Shown: piece by piece, positions 28,059 through 36,891 of the stretch | Layout of the letters: every line of letters begins with the position of its first letter | Numbering within the stretch: position 1 is the stretch's first letter | Assembly: GCF_902706035.1 (NCBI RefSeq) | Contig: NZ_CACSJA010000002.1 | Location: 124,001 to 188,000, forward strand | Length of the DNA: 64,000 bases | Direction of reading: 5' to 3' | Origin: Pantoea sp. 18069 | GTDB lineage: Bacteria > Pseudomonadota > Gammaproteobacteria > Burkholderiales > Burkholderiaceae_C | Notes under the pieces: generated by a model | Told to the model about the DNA's origin: nothing | The model's input: the letters and a program-made list of their open reading frames with translations, nothing else | The model's database searches: none | Made by a program: the position numbers and the translations under genes

Positions 28059-30590
28059 TCAGAACTGGTAGCGCACCGTCACCGACGCACTGCGCGGCTC
28101 GCCGTAGAAGCCGGTCTCGAACAGGCCCAGGCCCGAGTAGTACTGGGTGTCGAACAGGTTCTTGATGTGCAGCGCCGCTGACAGCTGCGGGCTGAACTGG
28201 TAGCGCGCCATCAGGCCCACGAGCGCATAGCCCTTCTGGCGGATGCCCGCGTAGTCGCTGGCCACCGGGTGCCAGACGCGGCCATCGGTCGCGCTCTGCC
28301 AGGTCACGCCGGCGCCCACCGTGAGCGCGTTCCAGTCGCCGCGCAGCCGATAGCTGGTCGACAGCCGCAGCGTCTGCGCGGGCTGGCTCAGCATCTGCGT
28401 GGAACCATAGACATGCCCACCCTGGGCATTGCGCACATGGGCGTAGGCATAGCCGGCCTGCAGGTTCCAGCCGGGCGCGATCTCGCCGCTGACTTCGGCT
28501 TCGAGGCCCTTGCTGGTCACGCCCTTGATGGCCTGGTAGACCGACTCGCCGTCGACGAAATCGACGTACTCGGCGAGGTTGTCCTGCTGTATGCGGAACG
28601 CGGCCAGGCTGGCATTGACGCGGCCGTCGAGGAACTCGCCCTTGACGCCGGCTTCGAAGCTCTTGCCCTGGACTTCGGGCAGGAACTGGCGGTTGGCATC
28701 GCGCGAAGTCTGCGGCGAGAAGATGCTGGTGTAGCTGCCATAGACCGAATACTGGTCGTTGAGGTCATAGACCAGGCCCGCATAGGGCGTGACCTGGCCA
28801 CGCGTGCGCATGCTGCTCTCGAGCGCCGGCGTGACGCCGTCGGCGTAGACGCGGCTGTCGCTGGCATCGACCCGGCTCACGCGCGCGCCGACGATCACCG
28901 ACAGCGCATCCGTGGGCCGCAGCCGCGTGGCGCCATGGAACGACGACTGGCGGCGCTTGTCTTCATAGGCGGCGATCGGCGGGAACGCGGGCTGCGCATA
29001 GTTGCCGCTCCAGCCGAAGATGCTGCCCGGCAGCGCCGGGTACAGCGAATCGGACCAGGGGCCGTCGGTGCTGGTGTCGGACCAGGTCGCGCCAAACATC
29101 GCTTCGTGCGTGCGGCCCCACAGCTCGTACGGTCCCGACAGGCTTGCGCTGAGCGTGTTCTGCGTGCGGTTGCCGCGGAAGTCGCCCATGAAGAAGTACA
29201 TGCCTTCGCCGGTCACCGGGTCGGGATAGCCGCCGCTGGCCGAGCCCAGCAGCGAGCGGTGCTTGCTGCTTTCATTGTTCGCCGTGAGCTTGAACTTCCA
29301 GTCGTTCGCCAGCCGCTGCTCCAGCGTCGCAAACAGGTTGCGCGACGTGAGCTTGCGCTGGCTCCAGGTGGTCGCGGGGTTGAACGAACGCTCCCAGTCG
29401 GTGCGGCTGCCGTCGCTGAAGAACAGAGGGAAACCCGTCCAGGTCGAGCCGCGCGGATCGGTGTTCTGGTAGTCGGCGCCCACGGTGAGGCGCGTGTCGC
29501 GCGTGAGATCGGCCTCGACCACGCCGTAGAAAACGCTTTTCTTCTGCTGATAGTGGTCCAGGTGCGACTCGCGGTCCTGCAAGGCGGCGACGACGCGGCC
29601 GCGCACGCTGGCGCTGGCGTTGAGCGGGCTCGACAGATCGAGTTCGGTGCGCGCATTGTTCCAGGAGCCCAGGCTTGCCGTGACCGCGCCCGCGAACTGG
29701 TCGCCGGGGCGCTTGCGGATGAAGTTGATGGCCGCCGACGGATCGCCCGTGCCGCCCATCAGCCCGGTCGCGCCCTTGACGATTTCGACGCGATCGAAGA
29801 TCGTCATGTCGCTGTTGGTCGCGCCCCAATCGTAGACACCGTCATAGTCCTTGGCCACGCCGTCGTACTGGAACTGGGTGATCGAGAAGCCGCGCGCGTT
29901 GAAGTTCGAACGCTCGCTGTCGTAGCTCTGCACCGTGATGCCCGCGGCCTGGCGCATCACGTCCGACACGCTGGTGCTGCCCTGGTCATCCATCTGCTGG
30001 CGCGTGACCACGGTGACCGACTGCGGTGTTTCGCGCAGCGTCAGGCTCAGCCCCGTGGCCCCGGCCGACGGCCCGGCGGCGTAGCTGCCCGAGCCGTCGG
30101 TGCGGCCATCGCCGCGCGCGGCTGCCGTGACGGTCACGGCCGCGAGCGTGGCACCGCCCGCGCCCTGGGACGCCGTGGGAATGGCGCGCAGCACATAGCC
30201 GCCGCCGGCCGAGCGCACGACCATCAGGTCGGTGCCCTTGAGCGCCTGCTCCAGCGCCTGCTGCACCGCGTACTGGCCGTTGACGCCGCCGCTGCGCAGG
30301 CCGTCGGTGATCGTCGAATCGAAGGTCAGCAACGCGCCCGCCTCGCGCCCCAGGCGATTGAGCACGGTTTCCAGCGGGCCCGCGGGAATCGCGTACTGGC
30401 GCTGCGCTGCGCCCTGCTGCGTTCCCGCCTGGGCCCGGGCCGACTTCGGCGCCATCGTGGTCGCGACGGCCAGGCTCGCCAGCGTGCCCACGCACAGCAC
30501 GCGCAGCGCCAGCGCGACCGGGCCGGGACGCAAAGGCACGCAGGCAAGGGAATCGGCAAAGGGAAGCTGCTGCACAGTCTGGGGGCGCAT
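28059..30590 (-). CDS. TonB-dependent siderophore receptor with STN signalling domain
   Basis: Outer-membrane receptor of 843 residues. After the signal peptide (about residues 25-53) comes an STN (secretin/TonB N-terminal) domain (QYAIPAGPLETVLNRLGREAG), then the plug domain (LRETPQSVTVVTRQQMDDQG, VEIVKGATGLMGGTGDPSAAINF) and a 22-strand barrel ending SVTVRYQF with terminal phenylalanine. The STN domain lets ligand binding signal to the FecR-like anti-sigma factor encoded just upstream. The ATG at 30590 is preferred to 30668 because the signal peptide fits. It resembles receptors for hydroxamate siderophores (FhuE/FoxA/FpvA type); the ligand is not determined. Confidence 0.92.
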   Translation of the reverse strand: MRPQTVQQLPFADSLACVPLRPGPVALALRVLCVGTLASLAVATTMAPKSARAQAGTQQGAAQRQYAIPAGPLETVLNRLGREAGALLTFDSTITDGLRSGGVNGQYAVQQALEQALKGTDLMVVRSAGGGYVLRAIPTASQGAGGATLAAVTVTAAARGDGRTDGSGSYAAGPSAGATGLSLTLRETPQSVTVVTRQQMDDQGSTSVSDVMRQAAGITVQSYDSERSNFNARGFSITQFQYDGVAKDYDGVYDWGATNSDMTIFDRVEIVKGATGLMGGTGDPSAAINFIRKRPGDQFAGAVTASLGSWNNARTELDLSSPLNASASVRGRVVAALQDRESHLDHYQQKKSVFYGVVEADLTRDTRLTVGADYQNTDPRGSTWTGFPLFFSDGSRTDWERSFNPATTWSQRKLTSRNLFATLEQRLANDWKFKLTANNESSKHRSLLGSASGGYPDPVTGEGMYFFMGDFRGNRTQNTLSASLSGPYELWGRTHEAMFGATWSDTSTDGPWSDSLYPALPGSIFGWSGNYAQPAFPPIAAYEDKRRQSSFHGATRLRPTDALSVIVGARVSRVDASDSRVYADGVTPALESSMRTRGQVTPYAGLVYDLNDQYSVYGSYTSIFSPQTSRDANRQFLPEVQGKSFEAGVKGEFLDGRVNASLAAFRIQQDNLAEYVDFVDGESVYQAIKGVTSKGLEAEVSGEIAPGWNLQAGYAYAHVRNAQGGHVYGSTQMLSQPAQTLRLSTSYRLRGDWNALTVGAGVTWQSATDGRVWHPVASDYAGIRQKGYALVGLMARYQFSPQLSAALHIKNLFDTQYYSGLGLFETGFYGEPRSASVTVRYQF

Positions 30591-30687
30591 GGAAAGCCTT
30601 GTGGAAAGGAGAGGATGAAAAGAGCCGTGAGCGCATACCGATGCGCTCCTTGCTCTGATGACACCCATCTGTGCACAATCAGCTCAT

Positions 30688-31677
30688 TTATTTTTGCGGC
30701 CGCACCATCACCCAGTAGCGCGAGAAGAAATGCACTTCGACGGCCAGCGCGCTGGTCAGCGCCGCGAGCACGCGGTCGGTGTCGGCCAGCGGATAGGCGC
30801 CCGACACCAAGAGGTGCGCAACGACCGGCTCGCACCCCAGCCGGCCGCGCCGGTAGCGACCCAGCTCGGCAAGAAAATCGTCCAGCCGCATGCGCGACAC
30901 GACCAGCATGCCGTCGGCCCAGGCGCCTGCGGCCTCATCCAGCGCGCCTTTGCTCTGCGCCTGCAGCGACGTGAATATGCCTTGCTCGCCCGCCTGCAAC
31001 CGCTGCGTGGCCTGCGGTGCCTGCGCGGGCGTCAACATGACCACGCCCTGCAACACTTCGACGCTGACGCCGGCATCGCGTTCGCGCACCGTGAAACGCG
31101 TGCCCAGCGCGCGCACGCTGCCCAGCGCGGTCTCGACCATGAACGGCCGGCGCTGCGCATCGGCGACGGTCTGCACCAGTATTTCGCCGCGCACCAGCTG
31201 CACCACGCGCTGCGCGCTGCCGTAGCGGATATTGAGCGCACTGCCGGTGTTGAGCACGATGGCGCCGCCGTCGGGCAGCGCGAGCCGGCGCTGCTCGCCC
31301 AGGGCCGCAACTTCATCGGCGGCCCAGGCGCGCCACGTGGGCGTTTGCCGCAGCAACGAAAAGCTGCCCCCAGTCACCACCAGGGCCACGAGCAACTGCA
31401 CGCTGCGCCGCCGACGCTGCGCATGCGGCCCGGCGAGCGTGGCACGCGCCAGCGGCAGCGAAATGCCGGCCATCTGCTGGCCCACGGATTCGATGCGCTG
31501 CCACGCGGCTTCATGCACCGGGCTTTGCGCGCGCCATTGCTGCCAGGCCGCGCGCTGGCGCGCGGACACCGAAGCCGGCGCGCCACGCAGCGTCATCCAC
31601 CACTGCACCGCCTGCTGGGCGACTTCGGTGGAGATGGCCTGGCTGGCCTCGCCCGATGTTTCGCGCAATGCCGGCAT
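30688..31677 (-). CDS. fecR: FecR-family anti-sigma factor/regulator
   Basis: Inner-membrane signal transducer of 329 residues. An N-terminal DUF4880 region (AVQWWMTLRGAPASVSARQRAAWQQW) precedes a single transmembrane helix (VQLLVALVVTGGSFSLL, about residues 92-108) and the periplasmic FecR domain (RLALPDGGAIVLNTGSALNIRY, VRALGTRFTVRE). The C-terminus resembles an STN-interacting segment. It follows the sigma gene by five bases. The expected chain is receptor STN domain to FecR to FecI, giving ligand-induced transcription of the receptor. Confidence 0.92.
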   Translation of the reverse strand: MPALRETSGEASQAISTEVAQQAVQWWMTLRGAPASVSARQRAAWQQWRAQSPVHEAAWQRIESVGQQMAGISLPLARATLAGPHAQRRRRSVQLLVALVVTGGSFSLLRQTPTWRAWAADEVAALGEQRRLALPDGGAIVLNTGSALNIRYGSAQRVVQLVRGEILVQTVADAQRRPFMVETALGSVRALGTRFTVRERDAGVSVEVLQGVVMLTPAQAPQATQRLQAGEQGIFTSLQAQSKGALDEAAGAWADGMLVVSRMRLDDFLAELGRYRRGRLGCEPVVAHLLVSGAYPLADTDRVLAALTSALAVEVHFFSRYWVMVRPQK

Positions 31678-31682
31678 TGCGC

Positions 31683-32186
31683 CTACTCCGGAAAAAAGCA
31701 GCGCAGCGCCGCCTTGGCCAGATGGCGCTTGACCGTGGAAACCGAAATGCCCAGCTCGGCCGCGATTTCGGCGTGGCCCAGGCCTTCGATCTGCGCGAGC
31801 AAAAACGCCTGCTTGGCCAGCGCGGGCAGATGCCCGAGGCGGCGATCGATTTCAACCAGTGTCTCGAGCACCATCAGCCGCGCTTCGGGCGGTGGCGCAA
31901 CGGGTTCGGGCAATGCCGCCAATGCATCAAGGTAGGCCTGCTCGATCGCGCGCCGGCGCACCTGGTTGAGCAGCAGATTGCGCGCCACGGTCACAAGGTA
32001 GGCGCGCGGCTCCTGCAATTGCCCCACGCCCTGGCTGCACAGCAGCTTGAGGAAAGTGCTTTGCGCCAAGTCGGCGGCGTCGAACGCATTGCCGACTTTC
32101 TTGCGCAGCCATCCCTGCAACCAGCCGTGGTGGTCGGTGTAGAGCGCGGCGATTTCGCTGTGGGCAGATGGCTGAACGGCAGGCAT
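31683..32186 (-). CDS. fecI: ECF sigma factor, FecI type
   Basis: Extracytoplasmic-function sigma factor of 167 residues. Region 2 reads ALYTDHHGWLQGWLRKKVGNAFDAADLAQSTFLKLL and region 4 LPALAKQAFLLAQIEGLGHAEIAAELGISVSTVKRHLAKA. The ATG giving MPAVQPSAHSEIAALY is chosen because it matches the family's start; an ATG at 32234 is in frame but lies next to the candidate Fur box. It is first in the fecI-fecR-receptor group and should direct transcription of the receptor gene when the cognate ferric siderophore is present. Confidence 0.92.
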   Translation of the reverse strand: MPAVQPSAHSEIAALYTDHHGWLQGWLRKKVGNAFDAADLAQSTFLKLLCSQGVGQLQEPRAYLVTVARNLLLNQVRRRAIEQAYLDALAALPEPVAPPPEARLMVLETLVEIDRRLGHLPALAKQAFLLAQIEGLGHAEIAAELGISVSTVKRHLAKAALRCFFPE

Positions 32187-32228
32187 GAGGCGGGTCCCGA
32201 TTCTCCTGCGGGACGAAAACCCCACAAT

Positions 32229-32252
32229 AAACAAGAATCATTCCTATTCAAT
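32229..32252 (-). promoter_or_regulatory. Candidate Fur box upstream of fecI
   Basis: The core AAGAATCATTCCTATTC resembles the GAGAATCATTCTC-type Fur sites of betaproteobacteria, with an inner near-perfect AGAAT-C-ATTCC symmetry. It sits 43-66 bp upstream of the chosen fecI start in an AT-rich patch. It predicts iron repression of the fecI-fecR unit; not tested. Confidence 0.55.
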
Positions 32253-32297
32253 TGTAGCCACACCGAGAACCCACGCCCCGCGCGGCCCGGCAATCGC

Positions 32298-33779
32298 TCA
32301 GAGGAACGCGCCTTCGCGCGCCAGCAGCCAGCCAGGCGCATCCTGCAGCGCCAGCGGCCGCACAAAGCGCTGCACCGCCGCATAGCCTACCGAGGTGGTG
32401 AATGGCGCCGTCGACGCGGGAAAAGGTCCGCCATGGTGCTGGGCGGCCGTGACGGCAACGCCCGTGGGCACGCCGGAAAACAGCACGCGGCCAGACACCT
32501 GCACCGCCGTGCGCACCACCGCGAGCACGGCCTCGTCGGGCTGCACGTCGCCCGCAGGAACGCCCCACAGCGTGCTGGTGAGCGTGCCCCCGATGGCGTT
32601 CAACAGCGCAACCACCTGCGCGCTGTCATCGACGCGCACGACCAGCGCCGCGCAGCCGAACACTTCCTCGTGCAGCCGGTGATCCGCCAGGAAGTCCGCC
32701 ACATCGACCTGCGCCAGAAAAGGCCGGGGATTGCCCTGCGGCTGCCGGCCATCGACCAGCACCTGCAGCTTGGCATGCTGGCGCCATTGATCGACACCGC
32801 GCTCGAACGCCGCGCGAATGCCGGCATTGAGCATCGCATGCGGCGCAGCAGCGGCCAGGCGCGTGCGCAGCTGCTGCACAAACGCATCGCCCGGCGCATC
32901 CTTGAAGACCACGATCACGCCGGGACTGGTGCAGAACTGCCCCGCGCCCAGGCAGATCGAATCGGCCAGGGTCTGGGCCAGTGCATCGGGGCCGCCGGCC
33001 AGCGCCGCGGGCAATACCACCAGCGGATTGACCGAGCCCAGTTCGCCATAGAACGGGACAGGCCGGGGGCGGTCGGCCGCCAGGCGCGCGAGCGCCGTGC
33101 CGCCCTTGAACGAGCCCGTGAACGCCACGGCGGCGATCGCGGGCGATTGCACCAGCTGCACGCCCACCGCGACCGACGCGCCTTCGACGAGCTGGAACAC
33201 GCCCGCGGGCAGGCCGCATTGTTCGACCACCGTCGCGGCGATCGCCGCGACGTCACGCGAGAGCTGCGGGTGTCCGGGATGGGCCTTGAGCACCACGGGG
33301 CAGCCCGCGGCAAAGGCGCTCGCGCTGTCGCCGCCAAGCACAGAGAACGCAAACGGAAAATTGCTTGCGGCAAACACCGCGACCGGGCCCAGTGGCGCCT
33401 GGATGCGGCTCAGGCGCGGCCGGCCCGCGGGCGGCGCGCCGGCCATTGCCGTCTCGTCGAGAAACGCCTGCGCCGCGCCCTGCTCCACGGCGTCGGCAAA
33501 ACCGCGCAGCTGAAAAGCGGTGCGCGCCAGTTCGCCTTCGAGCCGGGGCAGGCCCAGCGCCGTTTCGCGGTCGGCAACCGGCAGCAAGGCGGCCGCGTTG
33601 TCGGTCAAGGCCTGGGCCAGGGCACGCAGGAACGCAGCGCGCTGCGCGTTCGACTTGGCCGCAAAGGCGTCGGCCGCCGAAGCCGCAGCGGCAACTGCCG
33701 CGTCGATTTGTTCGGGCGAGGATTCATCCCACGCAGCGCCATGCAAGGCGCCACTGCGGGCATCGGTGGATTGCAGCAT
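32298..33779 (-). CDS. Aldehyde dehydrogenase, 2,5-dioxovalerate (alpha-ketoglutarate semialdehyde) dehydrogenase-like
   Basis: NAD(P)-dependent aldehyde dehydrogenase of 493 residues. The catalytic cysteine lies in GAGQFCTSPG (about residue 281) and the general-base glutamate in FYGELGSVNP (about 247); FAASNFPFAFSVLGGDSASA forms the cofactor-binding entry. These blocks fit the KGSADH group that oxidises alpha-ketoglutarate semialdehyde to 2-oxoglutarate at the end of non-phosphorylating sugar-acid pathways. The start is MLQSTDARSG; a longer frame reads through the upstream dispersed repeat and is rejected. The nearby DHDPS-family dehydratase at 34973 supports a pentonate/glucarate-type pathway. 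Confidence 0.85.
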   Translation of the reverse strand: MLQSTDARSGALHGAAWDESSPEQIDAAVAAAASAADAFAAKSNAQRAAFLRALAQALTDNAAALLPVADRETALGLPRLEGELARTAFQLRGFADAVEQGAAQAFLDETAMAGAPPAGRPRLSRIQAPLGPVAVFAASNFPFAFSVLGGDSASAFAAGCPVVLKAHPGHPQLSRDVAAIAATVVEQCGLPAGVFQLVEGASVAVGVQLVQSPAIAAVAFTGSFKGGTALARLAADRPRPVPFYGELGSVNPLVVLPAALAGGPDALAQTLADSICLGAGQFCTSPGVIVVFKDAPGDAFVQQLRTRLAAAAPHAMLNAGIRAAFERGVDQWRQHAKLQVLVDGRQPQGNPRPFLAQVDVADFLADHRLHEEVFGCAALVVRVDDSAQVVALLNAIGGTLTSTLWGVPAGDVQPDEAVLAVVRTAVQVSGRVLFSGVPTGVAVTAAQHHGGPFPASTAPFTTSVGYAAVQRFVRPLALQDAPGWLLAREGAFL

Positions 33780-33830
33780 CAAAGTCTTTCCGTGGAGGCA
33801 ATTAACAAAAACCGAGGCGACGGGTAAAAC

Positions 33831-33863
33831 CCGTTCGTGGCGAGCCTGTCGAACCATGAACGG
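33831..33863. repeat. 33-bp dispersed repeat (CCGTTC...GAACGG)
   Basis: A 33-bp unit beginning CCGTTCGTGGCGAGCCTG and ending CCATGAACGG, intergenic between the aldehyde dehydrogenase and the Bug gene. Its reverse complement matches the unit at 42727-42759 at all but three positions. Terminal hexamers CCGTTC/GAACGG are inverted. Together with copies at 22172 and 42765 it defines a small interspersed repeat family. Confidence 0.75.
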
Positions 33864-33935
33864 CCTGTCCTCATGAACAAGCCGCTGCTGCTTCTCGAGC
33901 ATCCTGGGCCCGTCAAAGATGGACGGGCCGAAAAC

Positions 33936-34889
33936 TCACTCCGGCTGAATGCCCGCCGCCTTGATGATGCGTCCCCAGCGCTCGTACTCGGCGATCTGGA
34001 AGCGGTCCATTTCCTCGGGCGTCGACAGCGCCGTTTCCATGCCCGACTGCTGCGCGACACCGCTCACCGTCGCGGTCTGCATGGCGTTGCGCATCAGCGC
34101 ATTGAGCTTTTGCACGACGGGCGCGGGCGTTCCCGCAGGCGCATACAGCGCATTCCAGTAACCGAACTCATAGCCCGGCAAGGACTCGCTGATCGCCGGC
34201 ACGCCGGGCATCAGCGACAGGCGGCCCGGGCTGCTGATCCCCAGCGCCTTGAGCTTGCCGGCCTTGACCTGGGGCACCGTCGTGGCCAGGTCGACAATCA
34301 TCAGATCGGTCTGGCCCGCGATCAGGTCCATGACCGCCGGCGGATTCGCGCGGTACGGCACGTAGTTGAACTTGGTGCCCGTCATCTGCTGGAACAGCTC
34401 GGTTGCCACCTGTGCCGACGAGCTGCCCGAGCCGTAGTTGAGCTTGCCCGGCTGGCGCTTGGCCAGCGCCACCAGTTCGGCAATGCTGTTGACACCCAGC
34501 TTGGGGTTGACCACCAGCAGCAGCGGGCCCTTGGCCAGCAGCGCCACCGGCGCGAAATCCTTGAGCGGATCGTAGGGCAGCTTCTTGAGCAGGTGGGGGT
34601 TGGCCGACTGCGTGGTGTTGGTCGTCATGAAGACGGTGTAGCCATCGGGCTGCGAGCGCGCCACATGCTGGGCCGCAATGCCGCCAAAGGCGCCGGCGCG
34701 GTTGTCGACGATCACCGATTGCCCGGTTTCCTTGCCCACTTCGGCGGCCACGGCGCGTGCCAGGCCATCGGTGGCGCTGCCCGCGGTCGAGCCGACCACG
34801 ATGGTGATGGGCCGTGACGGAAAGCTTTGGGCGAAAACGCCGGAGCAGGAAAGCAGTGCAAGGGCGAGGAGAGTGCGGCGTGCAGGCAT
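33936..34889 (-). CDS. Bug-family tripartite tricarboxylate transporter substrate-binding protein
   Basis: Periplasmic binding protein of 317 residues with a signal peptide (LLALALLSCSGVFAQS). Family blocks: SRPITIVVGSTAGSATDGLARAVA, VDNRAGAFGGIAAQHVA and VPYRANPPAVMDLIAGQ. It lies between the DHDPS-family dehydratase (83 bp upstream) and the 2,5-dioxovalerate dehydrogenase-like gene, all on the minus strand, so it may bind the sugar acid that these enzymes degrade. No TctAB permease is adjacent. Confidence 0.9.
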   Translation of the reverse strand: MPARRTLLALALLSCSGVFAQSFPSRPITIVVGSTAGSATDGLARAVAAEVGKETGQSVIVDNRAGAFGGIAAQHVARSQPDGYTVFMTTNTTQSANPHLLKKLPYDPLKDFAPVALLAKGPLLLVVNPKLGVNSIAELVALAKRQPGKLNYGSGSSSAQVATELFQQMTGTKFNYVPYRANPPAVMDLIAGQTDLMIVDLATTVPQVKAGKLKALGISSPGRLSLMPGVPAISESLPGYEFGYWNALYAPAGTPAPVVQKLNALMRNAMQTATVSGVAQQSGMETALSTPEEMDRFQIAEYERWGRIIKAAGIQPE

Positions 34890-34972
34890 GGTTTGTCCTT
34901 AATAGTTATGGGTCGCTCACAGGGAAAGGAGGCGCAGCGGCAGGCCATCCCGCCGCTGCGGTGGAAATGCGC

Positions 34973-35884
34973 TTACGCCTTCCAGCCGTTCAGCAGCGTG
35001 TCGAGTTGCTGCTGCTGCGTGGCGCTCAGCGGCCATGCCGACGGCGCGCGCGTGGCACCGCAGTCATTGCCCATCCACTGCAGCGCGGCCTTGACGACGG
35101 TGACGTTGGCGCCGTTGTTCTCCTGGGCGCGCAGCTCCTCGAACGGCAGCATCTCGCCGATCAGGCGCATCGCCAGCGCGTAGTCGGCTTGCTCTAGCGC
35201 GTTGTAGATCGCGACCGAGCGTTCGGGAAACACATTGATCAGCCCGGAAGTGAAGCCGCGCGCACCCACCGCGTACAGCGGCGGCGCCCAGACTTCGGCC
35301 AGGCCGCCGACCCAGGCGAGATTGCGGTCCGCGGTACGGCGTATCGCTTCGGCCAGCAGCAGCGGCGTGGGCGAGGCCCATTTCACGCCCACGACTTCGG
35401 GGATGCGGCACAGCGCTTCTATCGTCGGCAGGCCGATGTTCTCGTTGCGCAGGTACAGCACCAGCGGCAGGCCCTCGGCCGCCTCGGCGATCTGCTGCAC
35501 ATAGGTGACCACGCCGCGCGGCGCGACAAACGGGTCTGGCGGCTGGTGCACCATCAGGGCATCGGCGCCGGCCTTGACCGACGCGCGGGCCAGGGCACGC
35601 GCCTCGTGCACGCTGCGGCCCACGCCGCCGAGCAAGGGCACGCGGCCGGCGACGCACTCGGCGGCCACATGCACCATGCGTTCGGCCTCCTGGGCCTGCA
35701 GCCCATAGAATTCACTGGTATTGCCATTCGCCACCAGCACATGCACGCCGGCATCGACGGCGCGGTCGACCACGGGTTGCAGCGGTGCGCTGCAGATTGC
35801 GTCCTGCGCATCGAAGGGCGTGACAAGAATCCCAGAAATGCCATTGAGCGCTGCGCGCAATGCCGGGCCGGTAAAAGAGGTCAT
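34973..35884 (-). CDS. Dihydrodipicolinate synthase family protein, probable sugar-acid dehydratase/aldolase
   Basis: TIM-barrel class I enzyme of 303 residues. The Schiff-base lysine is in VVGVKWASP and the tyrosine partner in LVLYLRNENIG; the N-terminal GISGILVTPFDAQD and VLVANGNTSEFYGL blocks are those of the DapA superfamily. The context, a 2,5-dioxovalerate dehydrogenase-like ALDH, points to 5-dehydro-4-deoxyglucarate dehydratase (KdgD) or 2-keto-3-deoxy-pentonate dehydratase rather than lysine biosynthesis. Two ATGs are possible, 35896 and 35884; the second is favoured because a GGGAAAG purine run precedes it, although spacing is short. A LysR gene is divergent. Confidence 0.8.
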   Translation of the reverse strand: MTSFTGPALRAALNGISGILVTPFDAQDAICSAPLQPVVDRAVDAGVHVLVANGNTSEFYGLQAQEAERMVHVAAECVAGRVPLLGGVGRSVHEARALARASVKAGADALMVHQPPDPFVAPRGVVTYVQQIAEAAEGLPLVLYLRNENIGLPTIEALCRIPEVVGVKWASPTPLLLAEAIRRTADRNLAWVGGLAEVWAPPLYAVGARGFTSGLINVFPERSVAIYNALEQADYALAMRLIGEMLPFEELRAQENNGANVTVVKAALQWMGNDCGATRAPSAWPLSATQQQQLDTLLNGWKA

Positions 35885-35970
35885 GTGCTTTCCCATGGGT
35901 ACTGTTGGACGAATGCAGTGACTCTAGAAGCGCATGGCAGTCGCGTCCAATCCAGACATCGGATGGCGCA

Positions 35971-35985
35971 ATTCAATAAATGAAT
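35971..35985. promoter_or_regulatory. Candidate LysR operator before the sugar-acid operon regulator
   Basis: ATTCA-ATAAA-TGAAT, a perfect 5-bp inverted repeat with five-base spacer, immediately before the lysR ATG at 35987 and about 87 bp from the dehydratase start. Size and position suit autoregulation by a LysR protein. Confidence 0.4.
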
Positions 35986-35986
35986 C

Positions 35987-36883
35987 ATGTTCCAACTCAC
36001 CCAACTCCGATGCTTTGTGGCCGTGGCTTCCGAGCTGCATTTCGGCCGTGCGGCGGTGCTGCTCAACATGACGCAGCCACCGCTGACGCGGCAGATCCAG
36101 CTGCTAGAGCATGAAGTCGGCGTGCAGCTGCTCGAGCGCTCGGGCGGCGCCGTGCGCCTGACGGTGGCCGGCAGGATCTTTCTGCGCGAGGCCGAGGACA
36201 TACTGCGCCGCAGCCAGGCGGCGACGCTCGCGGCGCGCCGCGCGATGCAGGCCGAAGCCGGCAGCGTCACCATGGGATTCATCCCTGCAGCCAGCTTTAC
36301 GATACTGCCGCAGCTGCTCGCGTTCGTTCGCGCGCGGCTGCCCGACGTGCACCTGGTGCTGCGCGAAATGCAGTCGGTCGATCAGATCGAAGCCCTGGGC
36401 GCCGACCGCATCGACATCGGTATCGTGCGGCCGTTCGCGCCGCGCAGCTTCAGTGCCTGTGCGCCCTTGCTGCGCGAGCCGTTCATGCTGGCCATGCCCC
36501 TGGAGCATCCGTTGGCGGCGCAGGACGAAGTGCCTCTGTCGGCGCTGCAAGGCCAGGCCTTCATAGAGTTCTGCCCGTCGGAGTCACGCTACCTGTACGA
36601 GATCGTCGCGGGCCAGTTGCGCGCCAACGGCGTGGCGCCCGAAACGGTGCAGACCCTGAGCCATACGCACTCGATTCTGGCGCTGGTCGATGCGAACGTG
36701 GGCATTGCGCTGGTGCCGCGCTCGGCAATGAAGCTGCGCTACGCCAACGTCTGCTTCAAGCCAATGGCCAATGTGACCGGGCTCGATGTGGAACTGCACC
36801 TCGCCTGGCGGCGCGAAGGCCGCCATGGCGTGGCCAATACGCTGCGGGAATTGCTGCAGGGGGCGTTTCCTGCAGCGGACTGA
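35987..36883 (+). CDS. LysR-family transcriptional regulator (sugar-acid operon)
   Basis: LysR regulator of 298 residues. The N-terminal winged helix is standard (LTQLRCFVAVASELHFGRAAVLLNMTQPPLTRQIQLLEHEVGVQLLER), and the effector domain follows (VTMGFIPAASFTILPQLLAFVRARLPDVHLVLREM), of the CatR/CbnR-like subtype. It is divergent from the dehydratase-Bug-ALDH operon with a 102-bp spacer, so that operon is its probable target. It ends eight bases before the convergent enol-lactonase gene. The effector may be an acidic pathway intermediate. Confidence 0.9.
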   Translation: MFQLTQLRCFVAVASELHFGRAAVLLNMTQPPLTRQIQLLEHEVGVQLLERSGGAVRLTVAGRIFLREAEDILRRSQAATLAARRAMQAEAGSVTMGFIPAASFTILPQLLAFVRARLPDVHLVLREMQSVDQIEALGADRIDIGIVRPFAPRSFSACAPLLREPFMLAMPLEHPLAAQDEVPLSALQGQAFIEFCPSESRYLYEIVAGQLRANGVAPETVQTLSHTHSILALVDANVGIALVPRSAMKLRYANVCFKPMANVTGLDVELHLAWRREGRHGVANTLRELLQGAFPAAD

Positions 36884-36891
36884 GGGGCCGC

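Noticed and set aside
28269..30974. 901-codon plus-strand frame opposite the TonB receptor
   Set aside because: No domain or secretion signal, composition of an antisense frame, and the receptor on the other strand is complete.
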